A stretch of DNA of 64,000 bases from RGIG9115 sp045649825 (GCA_045649825.1 JAZRQO010000001.1:31050-95049); one strand, 5' to 3'; positions 17,862 through 27,381 are shown, numbered from the stretch's first letter. Numbers and translations: made by a program. The notes: generated by a model from the letters alone, not told the origin.

Positions 17862-17918
17862 GTGCATTTTGAAAATTACGTGGTTTTGTATGTTTTTTGA
17901 TTGTTTCATTTTTTTGTG

Positions 17919-18632
17919 TTATACAATTAGCCCAAGGAGCCATATTACAATAAGATGGACAGGATAGAAAATATAGAAGCCGTACTTGAATTTTTTAACT
18001 CCCGCCTCACCGTTATAAAGGGCGAGGAGAGGTACCGACATAAGGCTCCATACCTGAACATGGTTAAGCCCAAGCCGAACTGCAAGAAGCACAAGCCCTG
18101 CAGAGAAGGAAAAAAGCCTCAGTTCACGGTTGTTCTTACCCTCGAACAAAGCGGCAAACACAGGCACAAGCACGCCATAAAATCCATAATCCACATGGTA
18201 TCTCCTGTTTGCTGCCCATACTCCTGCAAGCAGTGCAAAAAACACCAATGCAGCAAACACTATTTTACTGCGTTCTCCCTCAAAGTATACCCTTTTAAGC
18301 CATTCAAGTGCATAAATAAGAACAACTGACAAAGTAAAGGTGAGGAAAATATTACCGTAATGACGCTTAAAAACAAACAGGCATACTCCCTCAAACAAAA
18401 CGCCAGGTATTAACAAAAGCAAAAGCCTCTTTGCCTTGTTACGGGTATAACAGCACCCCTCTGCAATAAAGTATGCAAAAATGGGGAACGCTATCCTTCC
18501 CGCAACCCTGAGCCATATCATATGGGGAAAAAGATATGCCCCGATATGGTCAACCGTCATAAAAATACAAGCTATAAGCTTTAACGCGGAAGCCGTAAAA
18601 ATTCCGCTGCTTTGTACCGATAAATTTCTCAT
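17919..18632 (-). CDS. TraX-family membrane protein
   Basis: 237 residues with about eight hydrophobic helices. The opening SALKLIACIFMTVDHIGAYL and the following RVAGRIAFPIFAYFIAEGC match the TraX family; in F plasmids TraX acetylates pilin, while chromosomal members in Firmicutes are thought to be surface acyl-modification enzymes without proven substrates. It starts 15 bp after the AraC-type regulator with AAAGGGAGAGG ahead, so the two form a pair. No conjugation genes are nearby. Confidence 0.85.
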   Translation of the reverse strand: MRNLSVQSSGIFTASALKLIACIFMTVDHIGAYLFPHMIWLRVAGRIAFPIFAYFIAEGCCYTRNKAKRLLLLLIPGVLFEGVCLFVFKRHYGNIFLTFTLSVVLIYALEWLKRVYFEGERSKIVFAALVFFALLAGVWAANRRYHVDYGFYGVLVPVFAALFEGKNNRELRLFSFSAGLVLLAVRLGLNHVQVWSLMSVPLLALYNGEAGVKKFKYGFYIFYPVHLIVIWLLGLIV

Positions 18633-18647
18633 AAAATCCTCTCCCTT

Positions 18648-19484
18648 TTATAATCTTCCCGTTTTCTTTCTGTATTCCATAGGGGTTTCACCGAATTTAT
18701 TTTTAAACTGCTTATAAAACCAGGACAAATTCTCAAAACCGCAGGTATAGCAAATATCCACTATTGGAAGATTGCTTGAGCCTAAAAGTCCTGCGCAGTA
18801 GTCAAGACGAAGCTCTGTTACAAGCCCCGTTGGAGTAGTTCCGTAGTATTTTTTCATACACCGTGTTAGATGCTCCCGGCTTTTGCCCGAAAGCTTGTAC
18901 ATTTTCTGTACCCCCGCTATGAAATTTTTTGGGTTTTTCATCTTTTCACAAAGTTCTTCAAGCCACAAGGGGACATCCGATACTCTTTCACGGCTTTCCA
19001 TAAAGACGTCCATAAATATTTCTACCAAAAGCTTTTTTATCTTAAGTCTTGCAAGTGGCGCATTATTCTGGTCAAGCTCCGTAAGTGCAAAAAACAATCT
19101 TTCCTTTTCTTTCGGGGTCAACACCGCTTTCGGAGGCTCGTCCCCCCGGAACAGACGGGATTTGGGAAAATCCTCTCCAAGATAATCAAACACCGCTTCT
19201 GCAAGCTCCCGTGATACGGAAATATTTATAAATTCAAAATATTCATTATTCACATTCATATAGTCGTGAACATCTGTATCACGGATGAACAATATGCTTC
19301 CTTCACATAAAAGCTGCTCTCTTTCGTTTATTATATGGCGTACCTGCCCTTTTATAACCATAAATATTTCGTAATAATTATGGTTATGAGGACGGAAATA
19401 TTCGGTATCACTCCGTACATATCTGAGAAGAAAACCGTTTTCACTGTTTACGTGGTATTTTGCATCAAGCGTTTTTATGTCCAT
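18648..19484 (-). CDS. AraC family transcriptional regulator with cupin sensor
   Basis: 278 residues from ATG 19484, placed after CAGGTGATTGAA. The N-terminal cupin (FRPHNHNYYEIFMVIKGQVR) is a likely sugar-binding arm. The C-terminal double helix-turn-helix includes GKSREHLTRCMKKYYGTTPT and VDICYTCGFENLSWFYKQFK followed by FGETPMEYRK, the AraC signature. It is divergent from the GH38 alpha-mannosidase with a 109-bp gap, so it probably controls that gene in response to a mannoside; this is inferred from position. Confidence 0.9.
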   Translation of the reverse strand: MDIKTLDAKYHVNSENGFLLRYVRSDTEYFRPHNHNYYEIFMVIKGQVRHIINEREQLLCEGSILFIRDTDVHDYMNVNNEYFEFINISVSRELAEAVFDYLGEDFPKSRLFRGDEPPKAVLTPKEKERLFFALTELDQNNAPLARLKIKKLLVEIFMDVFMESRERVSDVPLWLEELCEKMKNPKNFIAGVQKMYKLSGKSREHLTRCMKKYYGTTPTGLVTELRLDYCAGLLGSSNLPIVDICYTCGFENLSWFYKQFKNKFGETPMEYRKKTGRL

Positions 19485-19593
19485 TTCAATCACCTGATAT
19501 CACAATACCACAATTTTTCTGTCACGTCAAGAGTAGATATTAAATTTATACTGATGTATAATGAAATTATCAATAATGAAAGGATGAAATGCT

Positions 19594-22500
19594 ATGAACA
19601 GCTTTATTAAAGACAAAGTACGAGTTACAATAGCAAACCTTAAGCAGCTCTCGGAGCTGTCCGCAGAACCCATAAAAGCATGGAAATACATTCCTTGCGA
19701 TTATAAAGAAAACAACAACTTACCTATGCCCGATGATACCTGGGCAGATTTCGGATATGACGATATTCTGAAAGGCCGGGATCAGCATTTCTGGTTTTAT
19801 TCAAAAATAAAAACTCCTTCCGTGTCAAAAACGGAAGAAGTGTTTATGGAACTTTCCACAGGTCACGAGAAGGAATGGCCCGGCACCAATCCTCAAGGGC
19901 TTATTTACTTAAACGGCGAGCTTGCCTACGGTATGGATATTAACCATCGAACAGTAGTTCTGAAGCCCGATACTGAATATGAAATACATATGTATTTCCA
20001 TATTGGAAGAAGAAGCGAGGTGTCAAACCTCCGTGCTCAGATTAAAGTACGTGACTTACGTCTTCAGAAGCTCTATTACGATATGTCTGTTCCCTACGAA
20101 GCCGCACGGTGCTTCCCCGAAACGGACTACGCATATATAAAAACAATGAGGCATCTTGACAAAGCCTGCAATCTTCTTGATTTTAGTCAGTGCTATTCTT
20201 TAGTGGGCGACAAAACAAATGCTGCGGTTACAGGCGTTCTTGCTACTTCTGAAATTGCCAAGGACAGCTCTTTATACAACGAAAAATTCCATAAAAGCGT
20301 AGACAAGGCAATAGAATATCTCAAAACAGAATATTTTGAAAAAGAGTGCGGAACTTCCAACGCTATTGTAAACTATGTGGGGCACACCCATATAGACGTT
20401 GCATGGCTTTGGACCTTAGCCACAACAAAGGAAAAGGCTCAGCACAGCTTTGCCACAGTTCTTGCACTTATGGACAGATACCCCGAATACATATTCATGT
20501 CGTCACAGCCTCAGCTCTACGAATACCTTAAAGAAGAAGCTCCCGAGCTTTACGAAAAGGTTAAAGAACGTGTACGTGAGGGACGCTGGGAGGTTGAAGG
20601 TGCAATGTGGCTTGAAGCCGACTGTAACCTCTCCTCAGGTGAAAGTCTTATCCGTCAGATTTTGTACGGAAAAGGCTTTATGCAAAAAGAATTCGGCGTT
20701 GACAGCAAGGTTTTATGGCTTCCCGACGTATTCGGCTACAGTGCCGCACTGCCCCAAATCTTAAAGAAATCAGGGGTTGACAAGTTCGTAACTTCAAAAA
20801 TAAGCTGGAACGAAAACAATAAAATGCCCTACGACACATTTATGTGGTCAGGTGTGGACGGAACTGAGATTTTTACCTACTTCCTCACTGCTCAGACATT
20901 AAGTCAGGGAGAAGCACCCCATACAATCTGTACCTACAACGGATTATGCACGCCCCGTATGAACTACGGAACATGGGAACGCTATCAGCAAAAAGACCTC
21001 AATAACGAAACAATCGTAACCTTCGGCTACGGTGACGGTGGTGGCGGACCAACCGAAGAAATGCTTGAAATGGAACAGCGTCTTGAATACGGTCTGCCGG
21101 GAATGCCAAAGGCTCAGATGAGCCGTGCAGGTGATTTCCTGAACCGTGTAGAAGAAAGAATAAAAAAAGCACAGGAAAATAATGAACGCATACCCAAGTG
21201 GGTTGGTGAGCTTTACCTTGAATTCCACAGAGGAACATATACCTCTATGGCACGAAACAAGAAGCATAACCGTGAATGTGAATTTATGTGCCAGGAAACG
21301 GAAGCTTTATCTGTTGCAGATATGCTCTTAAACGGCGGAAGCTATGACAGTGATACTTTGTTCAGAAGCTGGAAAACACTGCTTTTAAATCAGTTCCACG
21401 ACATTATCCCCGGCTCTTCAATATTAGAAGTTTATGAAGATAGCGACAAGGACTATGCAAGAGTACGCAGTGAGGTGGGTGCTCTTCGTTCGGAAAAGCT
21501 TTCAGCTATTGCAAATGCTCAATCAGAAAAGGGTATTTTGGTATATAACCCCAACTCCTTTACCGTATCGGGTTATGCAGATTTTGACGGCGAAAAAGTA
21601 TATGCTGAAAACGTACCGCCTATGGGATGGAAGGTTGTTGAAGGAACAACTGTCCGTGACAGTGTTTCGGTTTCAGACCGCAGATTGGAAAATGATATAT
21701 TCATAGTTCTGTTTGACGAAAATTACGAAATCAGTTCAATTTTCGACAAGGCTGCAGGCAGAGAAGTTCTTTCAGGTGCAGGTAACCGCCTGAAGGTATT
21801 TGAGGACTTCCCCAAAGATTATGATAACTGGGAAATCACAAACTACTACAGAGATAAGTCATCAGTGGTTGATAATATTGAAAGTGCAACGCCAATACAG
21901 GGCAACGGCTTCGGCGGATTTGAAATTGTACGAAAGTACAACCGCTCTGAAATAAAGCAGAGAGTTATTCTATATACAGGCAGCAGACGTATTGACTTTG
22001 AAAGCACTGTTGACTGGAAAGAAAGCCATATTCTCCTTAAAGCCTTCTTCCCTGTTGATATTCATTCAAGCAAAGCCACATACGAAATCCAGTTCGGCAG
22101 CGTGGAGAGAACAACCCACGAGAACACAAGCTGGGATGCGGCACAGTTTGAGGTTTGCGCTCAGAAATGGTCCGACCTTTCCGAAAACGGCTACGGCGTA
22201 AGTATTCTCAACAACTGCAAGTACGGCCATTCCGTTGACAGAAATGAAATGTCAATCACCCTTATAAAGAGTGGTACATACCCCAACCCCCATGCCGACA
22301 GAGAAGTTCACACATTTACTTACTCACTCTATCCCCACGAGGGTACATTTGCAGAGGGCGGTACAGTAAATGAAGCATATCTCCTTAACAGACCTATGAC
22401 TGCAATTTCCACAAATGGCGGCGGCAAGCTCCCGTCAGAATACAGCCTCATAAACTGCGACAGTGAAAATATAGTAATTGAAACAGTTAAAAAGGCAGAA

Positions 22501-22698
22501 AACGGCAACGGAATAATTGTACGTCTTTACGACGCATGGAACAAAAAAACCAAGGCTACGGTTAACCTTGGCTTTGACGCTAAAAAAATCAGCCTTTGCG
22601 ATATGATGGAAAATCCCATAGAGGAAATCGGAAAAGGCAATTCGGCTGAGGTTTACGTTAAAAACTATGAAATAGTTACATTGCTGATTGAAGCATAA
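19594..22698 (+). CDS. Alpha-mannosidase, GH38 family
   Basis: 1034 residues, cytoplasmic (no signal peptide). It hydrolyses alpha-linked mannose from oligosaccharides such as N-glycan fragments. The N-terminal beta domain is followed by the catalytic (beta/alpha)7 domain: zinc-site histidine and aspartate in VGHTHIDVAWLWT, the nucleophile Asp in WLPDVFGYSAALPQI, and a second zinc histidine in LLLNQFHDIIPGSS. The C-terminal beta-sandwich region follows. The ATG at 19594 comes after AAAGGATGAAATGCT. A TATAAT box lies at 19557-19562 but no good -35 is present, which suits activator-dependent control by the divergent AraC protein. manA, 28 kb away, would handle the phosphorylated mannose. Confidence 0.95.
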   Translation: MNSFIKDKVRVTIANLKQLSELSAEPIKAWKYIPCDYKENNNLPMPDDTWADFGYDDILKGRDQHFWFYSKIKTPSVSKTEEVFMELSTGHEKEWPGTNPQGLIYLNGELAYGMDINHRTVVLKPDTEYEIHMYFHIGRRSEVSNLRAQIKVRDLRLQKLYYDMSVPYEAARCFPETDYAYIKTMRHLDKACNLLDFSQCYSLVGDKTNAAVTGVLATSEIAKDSSLYNEKFHKSVDKAIEYLKTEYFEKECGTSNAIVNYVGHTHIDVAWLWTLATTKEKAQHSFATVLALMDRYPEYIFMSSQPQLYEYLKEEAPELYEKVKERVREGRWEVEGAMWLEADCNLSSGESLIRQILYGKGFMQKEFGVDSKVLWLPDVFGYSAALPQILKKSGVDKFVTSKISWNENNKMPYDTFMWSGVDGTEIFTYFLTAQTLSQGEAPHTICTYNGLCTPRMNYGTWERYQQKDLNNETIVTFGYGDGGGGPTEEMLEMEQRLEYGLPGMPKAQMSRAGDFLNRVEERIKKAQENNERIPKWVGELYLEFHRGTYTSMARNKKHNRECEFMCQETEALSVADMLLNGGSYDSDTLFRSWKTLLLNQFHDIIPGSSILEVYEDSDKDYARVRSEVGALRSEKLSAIANAQSEKGILVYNPNSFTVSGYADFDGEKVYAENVPPMGWKVVEGTTVRDSVSVSDRRLENDIFIVLFDENYEISSIFDKAAGREVLSGAGNRLKVFEDFPKDYDNWEITNYYRDKSSVVDNIESATPIQGNGFGGFEIVRKYNRSEIKQRVILYTGSRRIDFESTVDWKESHILLKAFFPVDIHSSKATYEIQFGSVERTTHENTSWDAAQFEVCAQKWSDLSENGYGVSILNNCKYGHSVDRNEMSITLIKSGTYPNPHADREVHTFTYSLYPHEGTFAEGGTVNEAYLLNRPMTAISTNGGGKLPSEYSLINCDSENIVIETVKKAENGNGIIVRLYDAWNKKTKATVNLGFDAKKISLCDMMENPIEEIGKGNSAEVYVKNYEIVTLLIEA

Positions 22699-22705
22699 GA
22701 AACAA

Positions 22706-22746
22706 AAAAAATCATTTGAGGAAAATCTCCTCAAATGATTTTTTTA
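22706..22746. terminator. Bidirectional intrinsic terminator
   Basis: AAATCATTTGAGGA, a short loop and TCCTCAAATGATTT with an A-tract before and a T-tract after, serving the alpha-mannosidase and the convergent cdsA. It overlaps the last three bases of cdsA. Confidence 0.9.
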
Positions 22747-23541
22747 TTTTGTTGCTATAAGAAGTATATAGTATATAACAGGAGTTATATACATTACGCT
22801 GTCAAACCTGTCTAAAAGTCCGCCGTGGCCGGGGAGAAGATTTCCGAAGTCCTTAACGTCACAGTCACGCTTTATGGCTGATGCCACAAGGTCGCCAAGC
22901 TGTGAGCAAAGTGACGCCACAAGGGACACAATTGTAACTGTTACAAATCCCAAATCCGAAACTGTTACACAGTTAAGAATAAACGTATATATCCAGCAGC
23001 AAACAAGAGATGTAACAACACCGCCGATTGCACCCTCTACGGTTTTTTTCGGGCTTACCTTTGGTATAAGCTTATGACGGCCTATAGCTCTGCCTGTAAA
23101 GTATGCACCTGAGTCTGTTGTCCAGGCACAGACAAATACCATAAGCACGTAATACACACCAAAATCCGCATACACCCTTGTAAGAGTTCCGAAAAAGAAG
23201 GTTACAAAGAATGTGAGAAGTGCGTGAGAGGATATTTCACGATAGGTTACAACTCCGTGGAGCCACACCATTACGCCAAGATATATCATAATAAATATGG
23301 CAACGAAGAACTCCCTGTATACACCGCCGATAATAGTTCCCGTCATAAGAACTGCCGCCGCTATAACACCTGTTATATTAAGCTCATTTTTGTACTTAAT
23401 TGCATTGTAAAGCTCAAATAACATTCCAAGTGTTACAATGCAGATTGCAGCAGTAAACACACCCTGACCTGCAAACAAGGCAAGGAAAAATACTACAAGA
23501 CCAATTCCCGAAGTAACTAAACGAACTGCCATTTTATTCAC
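22744..23541 (-). CDS. cdsA: Phosphatidate cytidylyltransferase (CDP-diglyceride synthase)
   Basis: Membrane enzyme making CDP-diacylglycerol from phosphatidate and CTP for phospholipid synthesis. 265 residues with about seven helices. The C-terminal family signature KRDCDVKDFGNLLPGHGG followed by LLDRFDS is intact. Its ATG overlaps the uppS stop by 4 bp, indicating coupling. Confidence 0.95.
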   Translation of the reverse strand: MNKMAVRLVTSGIGLVVFFLALFAGQGVFTAAICIVTLGMLFELYNAIKYKNELNITGVIAAAVLMTGTIIGGVYREFFVAIFIMIYLGVMVWLHGVVTYREISSHALLTFFVTFFFGTLTRVYADFGVYYVLMVFVCAWTTDSGAYFTGRAIGRHKLIPKVSPKKTVEGAIGGVVTSLVCCWIYTFILNCVTVSDLGFVTVTIVSLVASLCSQLGDLVASAIKRDCDVKDFGNLLPGHGGLLDRFDSVMYITPVIYYILLIATK

Positions 23542-24281
23542 CCCTTAACTCCGCCGAAGCGTCTGCCGCGGCTTTGAAAATCTATAATTGCACTATGTAA
23601 ATCCTTTACCGAAAAATCGGGCCATAGCTTATTTGTAAACCACATTTCTGCATAACTGTTCTGCCACAGGAGGAAATTACTGAGCCTTTGCTCGCCGCTT
23701 GTGCGGATAAGCAAATCCACATCAGGCTGACCGCCTGTATACAGGTAGTCTGAAAATTTCTTTTCATCAAGGTCGTCTATACTGAGCCTGCCCTCTTCCA
23801 CATCACGGCATACGGATTTTACACCGTTTACGATTTCTTCCCTGCCGCCGTAGTTAAGGGCTATATTCATTACGATACCTGTATTCTTTGCAGTAAATTC
23901 CTCTGTTTTTTTAATCTGCTCCCTGATTTCCTCGGTAAGCTCTTTTCTTGAGCCGATTGCACGGATTACTACGTTCTCCCCGGAGAGAGTTTTCTCTGCA
24001 TTACGGAGATAGTTAAGAAGCAGGTTCATAAGAAAATCCACTTCTTCTTTCGGTCTTGACCAGTTTTCCGTGGAGAATGCATACACGGTTATGTATTTTA
24101 TACCCATTTTATTACACTCGGTAACAATTTTTTTAAGGGTATCTGCACCTGCAGAATGACCTGCGGAACGAGGCAAACCTCGCTTTGTTGCCCATCTTCC
24201 ATTACCATCAAGAATAATACCTATATGCTTGGGAAGGGCATTATAGTTAATTTCTTTATTAAGCTTTTTTTTGAAAAACAT
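23538..24281 (-). CDS. uppS: Undecaprenyl diphosphate synthase (cis-prenyltransferase)
   Basis: Extends farnesyl diphosphate with isopentenyl diphosphates to the C55 carrier for cell-wall synthesis. 247 residues. The pyrophosphate-binding DGNGRWATKRGLPRSAGH is near residue 25, with VYAFSTENWSRP and the C-terminal DLLIRTSGEQRLSNFLLWQ signature. GGGAGATTAAT precedes the ATG. A terminator hairpin sits immediately upstream of it, so it may rely on read-through from frr or its own promoter. Confidence 0.96.
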   Translation of the reverse strand: MFFKKKLNKEINYNALPKHIGIILDGNGRWATKRGLPRSAGHSAGADTLKKIVTECNKMGIKYITVYAFSTENWSRPKEEVDFLMNLLLNYLRNAEKTLSGENVVIRAIGSRKELTEEIREQIKKTEEFTAKNTGIVMNIALNYGGREEIVNGVKSVCRDVEEGRLSIDDLDEKKFSDYLYTGGQPDVDLLIRTSGEQRLSNFLLWQNSYAEMWFTNKLWPDFSVKDLHSAIIDFQSRGRRFGGVKG

Positions 24282-24293
24282 ATTAATCTCCCA

Positions 24294-24334
24294 AAAAGAA
24301 AACGCTGCACCGTTAATTTGAGTGCAGCGTTTTT
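24294..24334 (-). terminator. Intrinsic terminator between frr and uppS
   Basis: On the minus strand AAAACGCTGCAC, a loop, then GTGCAGCGTTTT followed by CTTTTTGG. It lies 5 bp after frr and just before the uppS ribosome binding site, so it should reduce transcription entering uppS-cdsA. Confidence 0.8.
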
Positions 24335-24338
24335 ATAA

Positions 24339-24890
24339 TCAGATTTCCATTATTTCTTTTTCTTTAGCCGCAGCTATAGAATCAATTTCTGCTATGAATT
24401 TATCTGTAAGCTTCTGGATATCCTTTTCTGCTGCCTTAACGTCGTCCTCAGTGATTTCGCCGTTCTTCTTCTGAGCCTTAATATCTTCAAGTCCGTCACG
24501 TCTTGCGTTACGAATCTGAACTTTAGCTTCTTCGGTATACTTCTTAACAAGCTTATTAAGCTCTATTCTTCTTTCCTCTGTAAGAGGAGGGAAGCTGAGA
24601 CGAATAACCTTACCGTCGTTCTGAGGAGTAATTCCAAGGTCTGATGCAAGGATTGCCTTTTCGATTTCCTTAAGAGCTGTTGCGTCCCAGGGCTGAATAA
24701 CAAGACTTCTGGGATCGGGAGATGAAATTGAACCAATCTGAGCAACGGGGGTTTTTGAGCCGTAGTAGTCGATGCTTATTTTGTCGAGAACTGAAGCATT
24801 TGCACGTCCTGCACGGATTGTTTTGAGTTCGCCTTCATAGCCGGCAATTCTCTTTTGCATTTTTTCTTCAATCTGAGGATAGTTTCCCAT
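24339..24890 (-). CDS. frr: Ribosome recycling factor
   Basis: Splits post-termination ribosomes together with EF-G. 183 residues, typical. The first domain has IRAGRANASVLDKISIDYYG, then the PLTEERRIELNKLVKKYTEE segment and RNARRDGLEDIKAQKKNGEI, all classic RRF stretches. It follows pyrH by 20 bp. Confidence 0.97.
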   Translation of the reverse strand: MGNYPQIEEKMQKRIAGYEGELKTIRAGRANASVLDKISIDYYGSKTPVAQIGSISSPDPRSLVIQPWDATALKEIEKAILASDLGITPQNDGKVIRLSFPPLTEERRIELNKLVKKYTEEAKVQIRNARRDGLEDIKAQKKNGEITEDDVKAAEKDIQKLTDKFIAEIDSIAAAKEKEIMEI

Positions 24891-24910
24891 AATTTCACTT
24901 ACCTTTCTTT

Positions 24911-25624
24911 TTATTTTTCGTTTGATACGAATGTACCTATTTTTTCGCCTTTAACCGCCTTCATTATATTTTCGGGGTGATCAAGACCGAATACAAGAAT
25001 CGGCATATCGTTATCACGGCACATTGAAGCCGCCGTCGAATCCATCACGCCCAGGTTAAGGCTGAGAATATCTGTATATGTGAGAGTGTCAAATTTCTTT
25101 GCATTGGGATTGGTTTTGGGGTCACTGTCGTATACTGCGTCAACGTTCTTTGCAAGAAGAATAACATCTGCATTCATTTCAATTGCACGGAGAGCTGCTG
25201 CAGTATCCGTAGACATAAAGGGGTTACCTGTTCCACATCCGAAAATAACAACTCTGCCTTTTTCAAGATGCCTTACCGCTCTGCCTCTTATGTAAGGCTC
25301 CGCAATCTGCTGCATATGAATAGCAGTCTGCACACGGGTGGGCATACCTGCATTTTCAAAAGCAGAACGAAGAGCAAGGGCATTTATTGCAGTTGCAAGC
25401 ATTCCCATATGGTCGGCACTTGTCCGGTCCATATTCTCGCCGCTTCTGCCGCGCCAAATGTTACCGCCGCCCACAACAACACAGATTTCAACACCAAGGT
25501 CGTGAACTGCTTTGATGCTCTCTGAAATTGAGCTGAGAGTTGATTCATCGAAGCAGTTGCCGTTAGTACCTGACAAAGCTTCGCCGCTTATTTTTATAAG
25601 CACTCTTTTAAACTTTATATCCAT
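24911..25624 (-). CDS. pyrH: Uridylate kinase
   Basis: Phosphorylates UMP to UDP; amino-acid-kinase fold hexamer. The start at 25624 (MDIKFKRVLIKISGEALSGT) is 8 nt after AGGAG and gives 237 residues. Landmarks: KISGEAL, VVVGGGNIWRG, the UMP-site DRTSADHMGMLATAINALAL and GTGNPFMSTDTAAALRA. A terminator hairpin lies between tsf and this gene. Confidence 0.97.
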   Translation of the reverse strand: MDIKFKRVLIKISGEALSGTNGNCFDESTLSSISESIKAVHDLGVEICVVVGGGNIWRGRSGENMDRTSADHMGMLATAINALALRSAFENAGMPTRVQTAIHMQQIAEPYIRGRAVRHLEKGRVVIFGCGTGNPFMSTDTAAALRAIEMNADVILLAKNVDAVYDSDPKTNPNAKKFDTLTYTDILSLNLGVMDSTAASMCRDNDMPILVFGLDHPENIMKAVKGEKIGTFVSNEK

Positions 25625-25649
25625 AACAAATTCTCCTGACTTTTTGTTT

Positions 25650-25692
25650 GAAAAAAGGGAACACAAAAAACTTTTTTTATTTCGTGTTCCCT
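25650..25692 (-). terminator. Intrinsic terminator between tsf and pyrH
   Basis: On the minus strand AGGGAACACGAA, a loop and TTGTGTTCCCT followed by TTTTTT. Placed 13 bp after tsf, it would end or reduce the rpsB-tsf transcript before pyrH. Confidence 0.85.
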
Positions 25693-25705
25693 ATTGACAT
25701 TACAA

Positions 25706-26602
25706 TTATTTAATCATACTTGCAACTTCGTCAGCAAAGTTTTCCTGCTTCTTTTCGATGCCTTCGCCCTTTTCAAGTCTTACAAAGTTGATGAGCTTAA
25801 CGCCCTTTGATGCAAGGTAAGCTTCAACCTTAAGAGAATCATCCTTAACGAATTCCTGCTGGAGCAAGCAGTTCTGCTCATAGAACTTGTTGATTTTACC
25901 GCCAACCATCTTTTCGATGATATTGTCGGGCTTGCTTGCATTCTTAGGATCTTCTTTAATCTGAGCCATGATGATGTGCTTTTCCTTTTCTACATCCTCT
26001 GCAGGAACAGTGTCCTTTGAGAGGTAGAGAGGATTAATAGCTGCAACCTGCATAGCAACGTCTCTTGCAGCCTCGTAAGCAGCTTCGTCTGCAAGGCTGC
26101 CTTCAGCCTGTACAAGAACACCGATTCTGCCTTCGCCGTGAACGTATGAGCATACGTTACCTTCGATTCTTTCAAATCTTCTGATGTTCATATTTTCACC
26201 GATTTTAGCGATTAAAGCTGTGAGAGCTTCGCCTACGTTCTGCTCGTCATTGAACTTGATTTCCTTAAGAGCATCAACGTCTGCAGGAGCGTCTGCAGCG
26301 ATAATTTCAGCTACTTTTGCAACAAAAGCCTGGAATTCGTCGTTCTTTGCAACGAAGTCTGTTTCTGAGTTAACTTCAACAAGAACGCCAACCTTTTTGT
26401 CGTCAGTGATAAATGCTTTAACAATACCTTCAGCGGCAATTCTGCCTGACTTCTTAGCAGCAGTAGCAAGTCCCTTTTCTCTGAGAAGGTCGATTGCTTT
26501 ATCTTTGTCGCCGTCTGTTTCTGTAAGAGCCTTTTTACAGTCCATCATACCGCAGCCTGTAATTTCTCTTAATTCTTTTACATCTTGAGCTGTAAATGCC
26601 AT
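25706..26602 (-). CDS. tsf: Elongation factor Ts
   Basis: Nucleotide exchange factor for EF-Tu. 298 residues. The N-terminal UBA-like domain has VKELREITGCGMMDCKKALT, and the exchange motif SETDFVAKNDEF is present near residue 80. The C-terminal signature VEAYLASKGVKLINFVRLEK is conserved. It follows rpsB by 23 bp. Confidence 0.97.
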   Translation of the reverse strand: MAFTAQDVKELREITGCGMMDCKKALTETDGDKDKAIDLLREKGLATAAKKSGRIAAEGIVKAFITDDKKVGVLVEVNSETDFVAKNDEFQAFVAKVAEIIAADAPADVDALKEIKFNDEQNVGEALTALIAKIGENMNIRRFERIEGNVCSYVHGEGRIGVLVQAEGSLADEAAYEAARDVAMQVAAINPLYLSKDTVPAEDVEKEKHIIMAQIKEDPKNASKPDNIIEKMVGGKINKFYEQNCLLQQEFVKDDSLKVEAYLASKGVKLINFVRLEKGEGIEKKQENFADEVASMIK

Positions 26603-26625
26603 AATCTGTTCCTCCGATTTTAAAA

Positions 26626-27381
26626 TTATTCTTCTGTTGCCTCTACTGCGTCGGTAGCTTCTTCTGTTTCAGCAATTGCAGCAGCGAGAGCATCTTCACC
26701 CTGTCTGCCTTCGATGATAGCATTAGCGATTGTTGAAGCGATAAGCTTAACAGCGCGGATAGCATCGTCGTTACCGGGGATTACGTAATCAACTTCGTCA
26801 GGATCACAGTTTGTATCAACTATTGCAACAACGGGGATACCGAGCTTCTTAGCTTCTGCAATAGCAATCTTTTCTTTTCTGGGGTCTACAACGAACATAC
26901 AAGCAGGAATCTGCTTCATTTCTTTGATACCGCCGAGGTACTTTTCAAGCTTATCTCTCTGAGCCTTAAGCTTGATAACTTCTTTCTTGGGAAGAAGCTC
27001 GAATGTACCTTCTTCTTCCATCTTGTTTATCTGAGCGAGTCTGTGAATTCTCTTCTGGATTGTTTTGAAGTTTGTGAGCATACCGCCGAGCCATCTTGCG
27101 TTTACGTAGTACATACCAACGCGCTCAGCTTCTTCTTTGATTGAGTCCTGAGCCTGCTTCTTTGTTCCTACGAAAAGAACTTCTCCGCCTGCTTCAGCAA
27201 TATCTCTTACGAAGTAGTAAGCTTCTTCTACCTTCTTAACTGTCTTCTGAAGGTCGATGATGTAGATACCGTTTCTTTCTGTGAAGATGTATTCAGCCAT
27301 TTTAGGGTTCCATCTTCTTGTCTGGTGTCCGAAGTGAACTCCTGCTTCGAGGAGCTGCTTCATTGAAATTACGTTTGCCAT
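26626..27381 (-). CDS. rpsB: 30S ribosomal protein S2
   Basis: Small-subunit ribosomal protein. The start at 27381 (MANVISMKQLLEAGVHFGHQ) follows AGGAGGAATTTAAA and gives 251 residues. Signatures: HFGHQTRRWNPKMAEYIFTE, WLGGMLTNFKTI and IPVVAIVDTNCDPDEVDYVI. The C-terminus is Glu/Ala-rich. The frame stays open upstream to an ATG at 27483 with no ribosome binding site, so that longer version is unlikely. Confidence 0.97.
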   Translation of the reverse strand: MANVISMKQLLEAGVHFGHQTRRWNPKMAEYIFTERNGIYIIDLQKTVKKVEEAYYFVRDIAEAGGEVLFVGTKKQAQDSIKEEAERVGMYYVNARWLGGMLTNFKTIQKRIHRLAQINKMEEEGTFELLPKKEVIKLKAQRDKLEKYLGGIKEMKQIPACMFVVDPRKEKIAIAEAKKLGIPVVAIVDTNCDPDEVDYVIPGNDDAIRAVKLIASTIANAIIEGRQGEDALAAAIAETEEATDAVEATEE

